From NCBI RefSeq assembly GCF_020400655.1, contig NZ_JAINRC010000001.1, forward strand, positions 434,001 to 498,000: 64,000 nt of DNA. The letters are read 5' to 3'. The position numbers were made by a program, and so were the translations under genes. Positions 55,196 to 63,524 of this stretch are shown one piece after another. Every line of letters begins with the position of its first letter. The stretch's first letter is position 1. A model generated the notes under the pieces. That model saw only the letters and a list, made by a program, of their open reading frames with translations, made no database searches and was not told where the DNA came from. Source of the stretch: Streptomyces spinosus (lineage in GTDB: Bacteria > Actinomycetota > Actinomycetes > Streptomycetales > Streptomycetaceae).

Positions 55196-55380
55196 CCACC
55201 GCATGGCTGGGGCGGGCCGCCGTCGCCCTGTACGTACCCGGCCCTCGGTCACCTGGGCGACAGCACTCGGCGCCTGGCCGCCGCACGGCCTCGTCGCGCC
55301 GCCGGCGTACGGATTCGCCGGGCCCGCCGTTCGCCGTGCCGCCGGCGTGCGGATTCGCCGGGCCCGCCGTTCGCCGTGCC
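55177..55380. repeat. Nested tandem duplications after the sirohydrochlorin chelatase gene
   Basis: A 40-base unit at 55301-55340 is repeated at 55341-55380 with one mismatch; both copies start GCCGGCG, and GCCGG recurs at 55381. Upstream, GACAGCACTCGGCGC from the last codons of the chelatase gene (55177-55191) recurs at 55259-55273 with weaker similarity beyond, an older 82-base-period duplication. The second 40-base copy runs into the predicted start of the next gene. Confidence 0.85.
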
Positions 55381-57709
55381 GCCGGCCGGCACCGCGGTGC
55401 CCCCGTTCGTCACGGCAGGCTCCCACCTGCCCGGTTTCCTCGAAAATCCCTCCCGGGCTCTGCCGGATCTGCTGGGATGGTCCCCTGAGCACTATCGGGG
55501 GAGAACGGTTCGCGTGGCCGGTCGGGAGTTCGGGTGTCACCTGGGGCTGCCCAGGGCCCTGTCGGGGCTGCCGCTCAGCCCGCTCGTGCCCGGGTACGGC
55601 GCCCTCGCCGCGGCCCAGCACGCGGCGGGCCTGCGCCACCTCGGGGAGGCGCTGGGGGCGGGCACCGGCGGGTTACGGGTCCTGGACGGGCTGTTCGTGC
55701 CCGCAGGGACGCACGGCCGGCGCCGGGTGGACGCGCCGCTGCTGGAGGGACTGGCCCGGTCCGCGGGTCCCGCCGTCGCCCCGCTCGCCGCGCGGCTGGC
55801 CGAACTGCACCGCGCCGACCCGCAGGCGCCCCGCCGGATCGTCCTCTACCAGCTGATCAACCTGCTCCAGGAGCGCCCCGAGGGCGACCGCGGCTCCGCC
55901 GTGCGCGAGGCGGGCGTCCACCCCGACGAGGCGGCCGGGCTGCTCGCGGCGGCCCGGCTGCGCCCCCGGCTCGACCGGCGACAGCGGGACGCCGCCGAGT
56001 CCCTGGCCGACGCTCTGGCGCAGGCCCGGCTGCACCGGCTGCGCACCCTGCTGGACCGGCTGCCCACGGACGGTGCCGACCCGGCGCTCACGGCCGTACG
56101 GGAGGCGACCGCCGAGCGGCTGCGCGCCGTGCAGGACGACCTGCGGGACGGGCGGCGGGCCGAGGAGCGGGGCGACCGGGAGACAGCGGGCGCCGCCTAT
56201 CTGCGGGCGCTGCGGACGGCCTGCGACGACCGGCGGGCCCTGGGCGCACTGGTCCGCCTGCACGGCCGCCGGCCCGCGCTCGGCGCCGAACTCCGCATCG
56301 GTCACATCGAGTTGAGCTGGGAGGACGGCCGGGAGACGCCCGGCGAGTGGCGGCTGCTGCGGCTGTTCCGGGACGGCCGGGGCAAGCCCGCCGTACGCGC
56401 TGTCCCCGGCTCCGCCGCCGCCGGCCCGGTGCGGGACACCGGTGCCGAGCCGGGCGGCACGGTCCGGTACGCCGCCCTGCCGCTGCGCGACGGCCTGGTG
56501 GACGGGCCGCCGCTGGTGTCCCGGCGGCTCCTCGTCGCCCCCGAGGTGGAGCACCCGGTGCTGACGGACGGCCCCGCACGGATCGACTGCTCCTGGCGCC
56601 GGCCCGACGCCGCCGCCGAGGTCACGGTCGAACACACCGGGCCGGACGGGAGCACCGCGCCGCTCACCGCCCGCGCCGACGGGTTCACCGCGACCGGCCT
56701 GCCGCCCGGCGACCACGTCTTCCGCGTCGTGTGCCACTACCGGACGCCCGACGGCCGTACGGTCCCCTCCCCCGGCCTGCGCACGACCGCCACCGTGCAC
56801 CCCTGGCCCGAGCCCGTGCGCGTCCTGACCGCACGGCCCGTGGAGGGAGGCGCCGTACGGTTCGCCTGGACGGGGGCGGAGGGCGCCGAGGTCCGGCTGG
56901 TGACCTGGCCCGGCGGGGCGCCGGAGCCGGGCACCGAGCTGCGCACCGACGCGCTGCCGCCCGCGCTGGACTGGCCCGGACGGGCGGACGCCCTGTGTCC
57001 GCCGCCCGGCACGTACACCGAGGTCGCCGCCGTCGCCGTACGCGGGGCGCGGGCGCTCGCGGGGCCGGTGGTCGGTGTGGAGGCCGTACGGCCGGTGCCC
57101 GGGCTCAGCGCCCACCGGCTCCCGGACGGGCGGGCGCGGATCGTCCTGGACTGGCCCGAGGACGTCGCGCACCTGGTGGTCGGCTGGACGCCGTTGGGCT
57201 CCACGGGCGGCGGGGAGCGCACGGTCACCGCGCACGCCTACCGCCGCGGCGGACTGCACCTGCCGGTCGGCCCGGGGGCCGTCCGGGTGCGGGCCGCCCC
57301 GGTGCCGCGGGTGCCCGGCGCGGTGATCGTGGTGCCCGACGCGGCCGAGGCACTGGTCCCGGCGGACGCCGCCGTCTCCTACCAACTGGTGCGGTCCCCG
57401 CGGCGGTTGCTCGGCCGGAACCGTCGCACACTGCTGCGGGTCACGCTCAGCGCGCCCGGCGGCCTCGCGGAGGTCCCGGAGTTCGTGTGCGTCGCCCGCG
57501 GCGGCACCCTCCGCCCGCGCGACGCCGCCGACGGCACCACCGTCCTGCGGATCCCCGGGCCCGAACTGGCCCGGCACGGCAGCCTCGAACGGGAACTGCC
57601 GGCCGCACCCTGCCCGCCCCCCTACACCCTGCGCGGCTTCCTGCTCGGGGAGCACGCCGCCTCGGTCCGACTCGAGGAACCCCCTCTCACCAGCCTGGTG
57701 GTGCGCTGA
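55376..57709 (+). CDS. Large FnIII-like protein of the GTPase/GAP1/vWA cluster
   Basis: 777 residues by the longest start. Residues about 1-120 are an uncharacterised domain (LPDLLGWSPEHYRGRTVRV ... PLVPGYGALAAAQHAAGL). Residues 120-310 are helical and Arg/Leu/Ala-rich. From about 390 several beta-sandwich repeats of fibronectin-III character appear (HPVLTDGPARIDCSWRRPDA, TATGLPPGDHVFRVVCHY, GGAVRFAWTGAEGAEVRLV, VAHLVVGWTPLGSTGGG). No signal peptide or membrane segment, so a cytoplasmic FnIII scaffold. The start is uncertain: GTG 55376 or GTG 55397, neither with a good ribosome-binding site. The next gene begins four bases after the stop. Confidence 0.72.
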   Translation: MPPAGTAVPPFVTAGSHLPGFLENPSRALPDLLGWSPEHYRGRTVRVAGREFGCHLGLPRALSGLPLSPLVPGYGALAAAQHAAGLRHLGEALGAGTGGLRVLDGLFVPAGTHGRRRVDAPLLEGLARSAGPAVAPLAARLAELHRADPQAPRRIVLYQLINLLQERPEGDRGSAVREAGVHPDEAAGLLAAARLRPRLDRRQRDAAESLADALAQARLHRLRTLLDRLPTDGADPALTAVREATAERLRAVQDDLRDGRRAEERGDRETAGAAYLRALRTACDDRRALGALVRLHGRRPALGAELRIGHIELSWEDGRETPGEWRLLRLFRDGRGKPAVRAVPGSAAAGPVRDTGAEPGGTVRYAALPLRDGLVDGPPLVSRRLLVAPEVEHPVLTDGPARIDCSWRRPDAAAEVTVEHTGPDGSTAPLTARADGFTATGLPPGDHVFRVVCHYRTPDGRTVPSPGLRTTATVHPWPEPVRVLTARPVEGGAVRFAWTGAEGAEVRLVTWPGGAPEPGTELRTDALPPALDWPGRADALCPPPGTYTEVAAVAVRGARALAGPVVGVEAVRPVPGLSAHRLPDGRARIVLDWPEDVAHLVVGWTPLGSTGGGERTVTAHAYRRGGLHLPVGPGAVRVRAAPVPRVPGAVIVVPDAAEALVPADAAVSYQLVRSPRRLLGRNRRTLLRVTLSAPGGLAEVPEFVCVARGGTLRPRDAADGTTVLRIPGPELARHGSLERELPAAPCPPPYTLRGFLLGEHAASVRLEEPPLTSLVVR

Positions 57710-57712
57710 GCC

Positions 57713-58984
57713 ATGACGACCGTGATCTGCCCCTACTGCTTCACCCGCGCCTCGGCGGCCCGACTGCCGTACCGCTGTCTCATGACGCCGAACGGCGTGC
57801 GCGGCGGCGCGCCGTGCGGGCCGCGGCCGGACGAGACGTGGGCCGCGTTCATGGGGCCGGGCGTGCCCCCGGCGGCCCGGATGCGCGGCCCGGTGTTCGT
57901 TCCGGCGCGCAGGCTCGCCGGACTCGCCGGGCCCGGCGGCACCGGCAGCAGCGTGCCCTGCCCCGACTGCGGGGTGCCGACGCCGGTGCGGGTGTGCGGG
58001 TCCTGCCACAGCGACCTGCCCAGCGACTACTGCGACCAGGACAGCCGGATCATCGCCCTGGTCGGCGCCAAGGCGTCCGGCAAGAGCACCTACGTCGCCG
58101 TCCTGCGCAACGAGCTGGACCACCGGGTGGGCCAGGCCTACCACGCGTCGCTCGCGGCGATGGGGCAGCACACGCAGGCCCGGGACAGGGAGATGGCGGA
58201 GGACCTGTACGAGCGGCTGCGGCTGCCCGACGCCACCCGGCCGGCCGCGCTCGGCTTCAACGACCCGCTGCTGTACCGGCTCAGCCTGCCCCGGCGCGGG
58301 CTGCTGGGCGGCTCCGGCACCCGCCACACCACGCTGGTCTTCTTCGACGCGGCCGGTGAGGACCTCGCGGACGCCGAGGCGATGGACCGCTACACCCGCT
58401 ACCTGAGCGCCGCCGACGGCATCATCCTGCTGGTCGACCCGCTGCAACTCGGCTCCGTGCGCGACCGGCTGCCGGTGCACGACGGTCCGCCGCTGCCCGT
58501 GGTGGAGACCTCGCCCCGGCAGATCGCCGCCGACCTCGCCGCCCAGCTGCGCACCCACGGCAAGGGCAGGTCGGGCGGCCGGGTGACCACCCCGATCGCC
58601 GTGGCCGTCACGAAGACGGACATGCTCAGGCCCCTGCTCGAGCCGCACTCCCCGCTGCTGCACAACGCCCCGCACCCGGGCGGCGCCTACGACGCGGAGG
58701 ACCGGCTCGCCGTCCACGAGGAACTCCGCGCCCTGCTCACCGACTGGGACTCGGGCGCGCTGCTGCGCCAACTGGAGCACGACTTCGACCGGTTGTCGCT
58801 GTTCGGCCTGTCGGCGCTGGGCGCGCCCCCGCCCGCGAACGCCCCGGCGGACGTGCCGAAGTCGGGGCCGCAGCCGGTGCGGGTGGAGGACCCGCTGCTG
58901 TGGCTGCTGTCCCTGCGCGGGCTGCTGCCCGTCCGCACCGCCGGCAAGGAGAAGGCCACGGCCGGGAAGGAGCGTGTGCGGTGA
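57713..58984 (+). CDS. Zinc-ribbon TRAFAC-type GTPase (first GTPase of the cluster)
   Basis: 423 residues. The N-terminus carries two Cys4 knuckles (CPYC at 6-9 with later Cys; CPDC 83-86 with CGSC 95-98). The GTPase domain follows: G1 GAKASGKST (118-126), a G3-like FFDAAGEDL (about 207-215), and G4 VTKTD (about 302). It resembles the 'double-GTPase' clade of bacterial conflict systems. No membrane segment. The ATG lies four bases after the FnIII gene; the stop overlaps the next start by four bases. Confidence 0.8.
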   Translation: MTTVICPYCFTRASAARLPYRCLMTPNGVRGGAPCGPRPDETWAAFMGPGVPPAARMRGPVFVPARRLAGLAGPGGTGSSVPCPDCGVPTPVRVCGSCHSDLPSDYCDQDSRIIALVGAKASGKSTYVAVLRNELDHRVGQAYHASLAAMGQHTQARDREMAEDLYERLRLPDATRPAALGFNDPLLYRLSLPRRGLLGGSGTRHTTLVFFDAAGEDLADAEAMDRYTRYLSAADGIILLVDPLQLGSVRDRLPVHDGPPLPVVETSPRQIAADLAAQLRTHGKGRSGGRVTTPIAVAVTKTDMLRPLLEPHSPLLHNAPHPGGAYDAEDRLAVHEELRALLTDWDSGALLRQLEHDFDRLSLFGLSALGAPPPANAPADVPKSGPQPVRVEDPLLWLLSLRGLLPVRTAGKEKATAGKERVR

Positions 58985-61647
58985 ACCTGGCCCAGCTGCA
59001 CTACACCTCGGCACCGCCCGGCCCGGACGGGTCCGGGTTCCGCTTCACCGCCGTCAGTCCCGGCGTACCGGCCACGCTGCTGCGGGAGGCCGAACAGCTC
59101 ATCGGGTACGAGCCGCCGCGCGACCTGCCGGACCGGCCGGACGGCGAGCAGCTGAAGTCCTTCCCGCGCTCCCTCAGCTGCACCGAACTGTCCGACGGCG
59201 GGCGGCTGTTGTGCCGGTCGGTGTACACCGGTGCGGACTACAGCGGCCGGTGGGGCAACTTCCACGCGCACGCCGTGCACCTGCCCGCCGGTGTCCGGCT
59301 GCCGGACGGGGCGCTGCCGATCACCGCGTGGGAGTCGCCGCGCTGGGCGGACGCCACCCCGCCGGGCGGGCGGCCGGAGCCGATCGACCGGTTCGCGCCG
59401 TCGGGGCTGCTGCGCCGGGACGGGCTGGTGGCGTTCGCCCGGTCCCGCGCGGACCGGCTCGCCGCGTTCTTCGCCGACCTGCGCACGCTGGCCGACGGCA
59501 GCGACGCCCGGCAGATCGTGCTGGTGGAGCGGGACAGCGCGGACGTGGCCCAGTGGATCGCGCTGGCCTGTACGGTCCTGCCGCGCGAGCTGGCGCACCG
59601 GCTGACGTTCACCACGTACACGCGGCGCCCGCTCCAGGCCCGCCAGCAGATCGTCGGGGCGTTGCCCTCGTCGGAGCCGGTCGGGCACGACCACCGGTTC
59701 CGGGTGCACGACGGCACCGGCCGGACAGCCGCGGAGCCCGTCGCCGACGTCTGGGCCGAAGTCTGCGCGCGGATCTGGACGGCCGGGCGGCCGGAGCTGT
59801 TCCGCGACGCGGTCCGCGACGCCGGGGACACCGCAGGCGAGGTCGGTCCCCTCGCCGTCACCGCGCTCGCCGAGCGCATCGCCCTGCCCGCCGTCGCCCG
59901 GGCGGCGGCGGCCCGCTGGGCCACGGACCACGCCGCCGCACTGCCCGAGCCGACGCTGACGGCCCTGATCGGGGAGCTGGCACGGGAGACCGGGCCCGGC
60001 GACGTCGGGGACGGCGACGTCGGGGACGGCGAGGACGCCACAGGCTCCAGGGACTCCAGGGACTCCGGGGACTCCAGGGACTTCGGAGGCGGCGAACCGG
60101 CCGCCCTGGCCGCGCTGTTGGCCCGGCTGGACGGGCAGGTTCCCACGGCCGTCTCGGCTCCGCTCGCCGCCCGGGTGCTGACCCTGACGGTCCGCGGCCG
60201 GGGTCCGGTACCCGCGCTCGGGGCGGGCTCGCTGACTCCCCAGGTGCGGGCCGCGCTGTCCCGGGACCTCGCGCCGGCCCTGCGGCACGGCATCGCGGAC
60301 ACCCGCGGACCGGCGATCGGCCGGCCCCTGGAGCTGCTGCGCGTCGCCGACCTGCTCGACGTCGACTGCGCCGACCTGCTCCCGGAGTACGCGGGCCGGG
60401 CCGCCCGGGAGCTGGTGAGCGGGGAGCCGGCGGGCGACCGGACGGCGGCGACCGGGGAGCCGGCGGGCGACCGGACGCGGGTGAGCGCGGAGCCGACCCG
60501 CGACCGGGCGCCGGCGGACGCGAAGGCAGCGGGCGCCAGGACGGGGGGCGCCCGGTCCGACGCCGCCCTCCTCGACGCCGTACACGCTCACCCCGCCCTG
60601 CGCACCGCCCTGTTCGGGGCGCTGAACGCGCTCGCGGCGGCTCATCCGGTCGCGGTCGCCGGGCGGCTCGCGGGGTCCGGGCTGCCGGTCGCCCCGGACC
60701 CGCGCTTCCCGCATCTGCGGATGTGCGTCCTCGGGGACGCGGCCGGTCCGGCCGGCGGTGACCGGCGCGGCCGGTTCCGTGCGGTGCTGCAGACCGCCGG
60801 GGTCTCGCCGCACGCCGATCCCGCCGTCCTGCACACGGCGTTCCGGCTGGTGTGGCCCGACGAACTGCCCACCGGCGAGGAGGCGAGCCTGCTGCTGAAC
60901 GAGCTGGGCTCGGACGCGCACCGGCTGGCGGGCACCCGGGACCCGCTGGTCGCCGCCGCGCTGGCCGCCCCGGCCGAGGACGCCGCCGTCCCGCTGCTCG
61001 CCGCCGACCTGCTGCGCTGCTTCACCGCGGAACTGGCCCCCGCGCACCGGGTGCCGCTGCTCCTGCTGGAGTTCACCGCGCTGCTCGGCACCGACGGCGA
61101 GGGCGAGAACTGGGTGGAGCGGGTCCGGGCGCTGCGGGACGGCGCGGTCGAGCCCGTGCCGGATCAGGTGACCCGGCGGGTGCACGACGCCCTCGCCCGG
61201 CGGCTGCTGACCGTGCCGGTGCCGGAGAGCGAGCTGTACGCGCTGGCCCGCTCGGGCGACCCGGCGCTGCTGGCGGCCTACGAGCGGGCGGCGCGCGGTG
61301 CCGCGGTGGCCGAGCGGCTGCGGACCGTGCCGTCGTACGCGGCCGCCCGCTTCTGCGACTGGACCGCGTACCCGGACACCCATCCGGGCTGGGAGGCGAC
61401 CCGTACGGCGCTGTTGGCCAAGGTGCTGCGGCCGGTGGTGCGGGCGATGCCCGCCGAGGACCAGGCGGCGGTCGAGGAGGCGCTGCGGCGCACCGGCCGG
61501 GGACGGCTGGACGCGTACCGGGCGTGGAACCGGCCGGGTGCCCTGGGCCGGCTCGCGGGCCGGCTGACCGGGCGCGGGCGCCGTGAGGACGCCGGGGCGA
61601 CCTGGCACGGGGACGTCCAGCCGCCCGCCGGCGGAGGTGCCCGGTGA
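58981..61647 (+). CDS. GAP1-like GTPase-associated protein
   Basis: 888 residues. The N-terminal about 230 residues fit the GAP1 N-terminal domain (QLHYTSAPPGPDGSGFRF, CTELSDGGRLLCRSVYTGADYSGRWGNFHAHAV, LAHRLTFTTYTRRPL). The middle and C-terminal regions are helical and Ala/Leu-rich (GAP1 M and C domains expected). Two low-complexity insertions contain short internal repeats: GDVGDGD/SRDSGDSRD near 340-362 and EPAGDRT units near 481-505. No enzyme motif seen. GTG overlaps the GTPase stop (GTGA), and its own stop overlaps the next GTG, so the module is translated as a unit. Confidence 0.75.
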   Translation: MNLAQLHYTSAPPGPDGSGFRFTAVSPGVPATLLREAEQLIGYEPPRDLPDRPDGEQLKSFPRSLSCTELSDGGRLLCRSVYTGADYSGRWGNFHAHAVHLPAGVRLPDGALPITAWESPRWADATPPGGRPEPIDRFAPSGLLRRDGLVAFARSRADRLAAFFADLRTLADGSDARQIVLVERDSADVAQWIALACTVLPRELAHRLTFTTYTRRPLQARQQIVGALPSSEPVGHDHRFRVHDGTGRTAAEPVADVWAEVCARIWTAGRPELFRDAVRDAGDTAGEVGPLAVTALAERIALPAVARAAAARWATDHAAALPEPTLTALIGELARETGPGDVGDGDVGDGEDATGSRDSRDSGDSRDFGGGEPAALAALLARLDGQVPTAVSAPLAARVLTLTVRGRGPVPALGAGSLTPQVRAALSRDLAPALRHGIADTRGPAIGRPLELLRVADLLDVDCADLLPEYAGRAARELVSGEPAGDRTAATGEPAGDRTRVSAEPTRDRAPADAKAAGARTGGARSDAALLDAVHAHPALRTALFGALNALAAAHPVAVAGRLAGSGLPVAPDPRFPHLRMCVLGDAAGPAGGDRRGRFRAVLQTAGVSPHADPAVLHTAFRLVWPDELPTGEEASLLLNELGSDAHRLAGTRDPLVAAALAAPAEDAAVPLLAADLLRCFTAELAPAHRVPLLLLEFTALLGTDGEGENWVERVRALRDGAVEPVPDQVTRRVHDALARRLLTVPVPESELYALARSGDPALLAAYERAARGAAVAERLRTVPSYAAARFCDWTAYPDTHPGWEATRTALLAKVLRPVVRAMPAEDQAAVEEALRRTGRGRLDAYRAWNRPGALGRLAGRLTGRGRREDAGATWHGDVQPPAGGGAR

Positions 61648-63344
61648 ACGCCGCGGGTGGTGACTCGGACCTGCACCTCGCGTCGCAGGTGCTGCTGGCC
61701 CTGCTGGTCTGGTCGGGGCTGGTCGCCGTCGCGGTGTGCCTGTTCCGGACGCTGTGGGAGTTCCTCGGGCGGGGGGTGCGCGCGGTGTGGCGGGGGCTCG
61801 GGCCGTGGCAGGCGGGCCGCCTCGACCCGCGCCTGCCGGGCGTCGGCGCCGCCGAGCCCGCCGAACCCGCCTACTGGTGGCGGCAGTCGTGGACGGACGC
61901 AGCGAGTGCCGCCCGGGACGGCATGCGGACGCTGTGGCGGTCCTTCGCCGATCCCTGGATGGACCGGACCGTGGGGAACCTGTTCCGCGGCCGGCGTCCC
62001 CGGGGGCGCCGGGTCCGGGTGCCGCTCGGCCGGTTCCTGCTGGTCACCCTGATCGCCCCCGGTACGGCGGCGGGCGCGCTGATCGGCGCGGTGCTCGCGA
62101 CCGCGCTGCTCGGCTGGGCCCTGCTGGTCCTCGCGCTGCTGCTCGGCGTGGTCTGGCTCGGCTGGGCGGCGGCGGTACCCCTGCTGCGCGGGCTGGAGCG
62201 CGGCTGGGCGCTGCTGCGGGGCCTGCGCATGGCCTGCCCCCACCCCGGCTGTTACGCGCCGGTGCCGCTGGCCGTGCACCGCTGCCCCGGCTGCCCGGCC
62301 CGCCACGCCGCGCTGCGGCCGGGCCGGTACGGCGCCCTGTGGCACGTGTGCGGCTGCGGGCGCAGGCTGCCCGCCACCCGGCTGACCGGGCGGGGCAGGC
62401 TGTCGGCGCTGTGCCCGCGCTGCGAGCAGGTCCTGCCGCAGGCGGTGGCCACCACCCGGGTGGTGCACACACCGCTGGTCGGGGGCACCTCCTCCGGCAA
62501 GACGATGCTCATGGCGGCCATGGTGGAGGGGCTGCACTCCTTTGCCCGGGAGGGCCGGCTGCGCGTCGAGTGGGCGACCTCCGCCGACCGCGGCGCCCAC
62601 GCGGGCGTCAACCAGCAGCTGAACCGGTCCGGCTGGGCGCACGCCACGACCGGTGGGCCGCCACGCGCCCTCATGCTCACCGTGGCCCGGGGTCGCCGGC
62701 GCCGGCTGCTGTACCTGTACGACCCGATGGGCGAGTCCGTGAGCGACGCCGAACGGGTGCGTGCGCAGGGATACTTGGCGCACGCGGACGGGGTCGTCCT
62801 GGTCGCCGACGTCCTCGCCGACCCCACGGTGCGCGGCCGGCTCGGTCCGGCGGACGCCGAACGGGCACAGCGGGCGCGGCCGTCGGCGCAGGGCCCGCGG
62901 ACGACGTACGAGCGGCTGACCGGCGAGCTGGCCGCGCTGACCGGACGGCGGCGCCGGCTGCCGGTGGCCGCGGTCGTCACCAAGCGGGACGTGCTGGACC
63001 GGCTGACCTCGCTGCCGGTGCCCGGCGACGGCCGGATCGACCACTGGCTCGGCGACATCGGCCTGGGCGCGCTGGTGCGGGCCCTCGGCCACGACTTCGG
63101 GTCGGCCCGCTACTGGGCGGTCAGCTCCCACGCGGCCACCGGCACCGGCCCGTTGGAGAGCGAGCAGCGGCGCGCCGCGGAACCGGTGCTGTGGCTGCTC
63201 GCGGCCTCCGGGTTGCGCACCGGCCCGCTGACCGGGCGGGCGGGCGGCGGGGCGGGCCGGGTGCCGTGGCCCCGGCGGCGGCGGGAGGGCGCCGGGCAGG
63301 GCGGCGGGAACGGCGACAGGGAAGGCGGTTACACCCCGGTATGA
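61644..63344 (+). CDS. Membrane-anchored zinc-ribbon GTPase (second GTPase of the cluster)
   Basis: 566 residues. One membrane helix near 12-34 and a hairpin of two near 128-175. A Cys-rich zinc region (about 195-270; CPGC, CGCG, CPRC) precedes the GTPase domain: G1 GGTSSGKT (280-287), G3-like YLYDPMGESV (about 354-363) and G4 VTKRD (about 445). The C-terminus is disordered. This is the second member of the GTPase pair, and the membrane part should place the complex at the inner face of the membrane. The GTG start overlaps GAP1, the stop overlaps the small peptide gene. Confidence 0.8.
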   Translation: MNAAGGDSDLHLASQVLLALLVWSGLVAVAVCLFRTLWEFLGRGVRAVWRGLGPWQAGRLDPRLPGVGAAEPAEPAYWWRQSWTDAASAARDGMRTLWRSFADPWMDRTVGNLFRGRRPRGRRVRVPLGRFLLVTLIAPGTAAGALIGAVLATALLGWALLVLALLLGVVWLGWAAAVPLLRGLERGWALLRGLRMACPHPGCYAPVPLAVHRCPGCPARHAALRPGRYGALWHVCGCGRRLPATRLTGRGRLSALCPRCEQVLPQAVATTRVVHTPLVGGTSSGKTMLMAAMVEGLHSFAREGRLRVEWATSADRGAHAGVNQQLNRSGWAHATTGGPPRALMLTVARGRRRRLLYLYDPMGESVSDAERVRAQGYLAHADGVVLVADVLADPTVRGRLGPADAERAQRARPSAQGPRTTYERLTGELAALTGRRRRLPVAAVVTKRDVLDRLTSLPVPGDGRIDHWLGDIGLGALVRALGHDFGSARYWAVSSHAATGTGPLESEQRRAAEPVLWLLAASGLRTGPLTGRAGGGAGRVPWPRRRREGAGQGGGNGDREGGYTPV

Positions 63345-63466
63345 ACCACGTGACTCCGTCCGTCGGCCGGGCCCGGAGAGTGATGGCGGGCCTGTTCGTC
63401 GCCGCCCTGTTCCTGGCGGCCGCCGCGCTCGTCCTCGGGGTCTGGCTGGTGCTGCCCCGGCCCTGA
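63341..63466 (+). CDS. 41-residue single-pass membrane peptide
   Basis: ATG overlaps the GTPase stop by four bases. A short basic N-terminus (SVGRARRV) is followed by one membrane helix (about 15-38, VMAGLFVAALFLAAAALVLG) and an Arg-Pro end. Coupled to the cluster by overlap, so probably a subunit or regulator of the membrane GTPase. Easily missed by gene callers. Confidence 0.65.
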   Translation: MNHVTPSVGRARRVMAGLFVAALFLAAAALVLGVWLVLPRP

Positions 63467-63524
63467 CACCTCCCCTGACGACCTGCTCCCACATGATTCC
63501 CTCTCACCTGAAAGGAACTGCGGC

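Noticed and set aside
55534..58359. 941-codon plus-strand frame overlapping the FnIII and first GTPase genes
   Set aside because: Arg/Pro/Ala-only composition; the other frame has domain homology and the proper overlaps.
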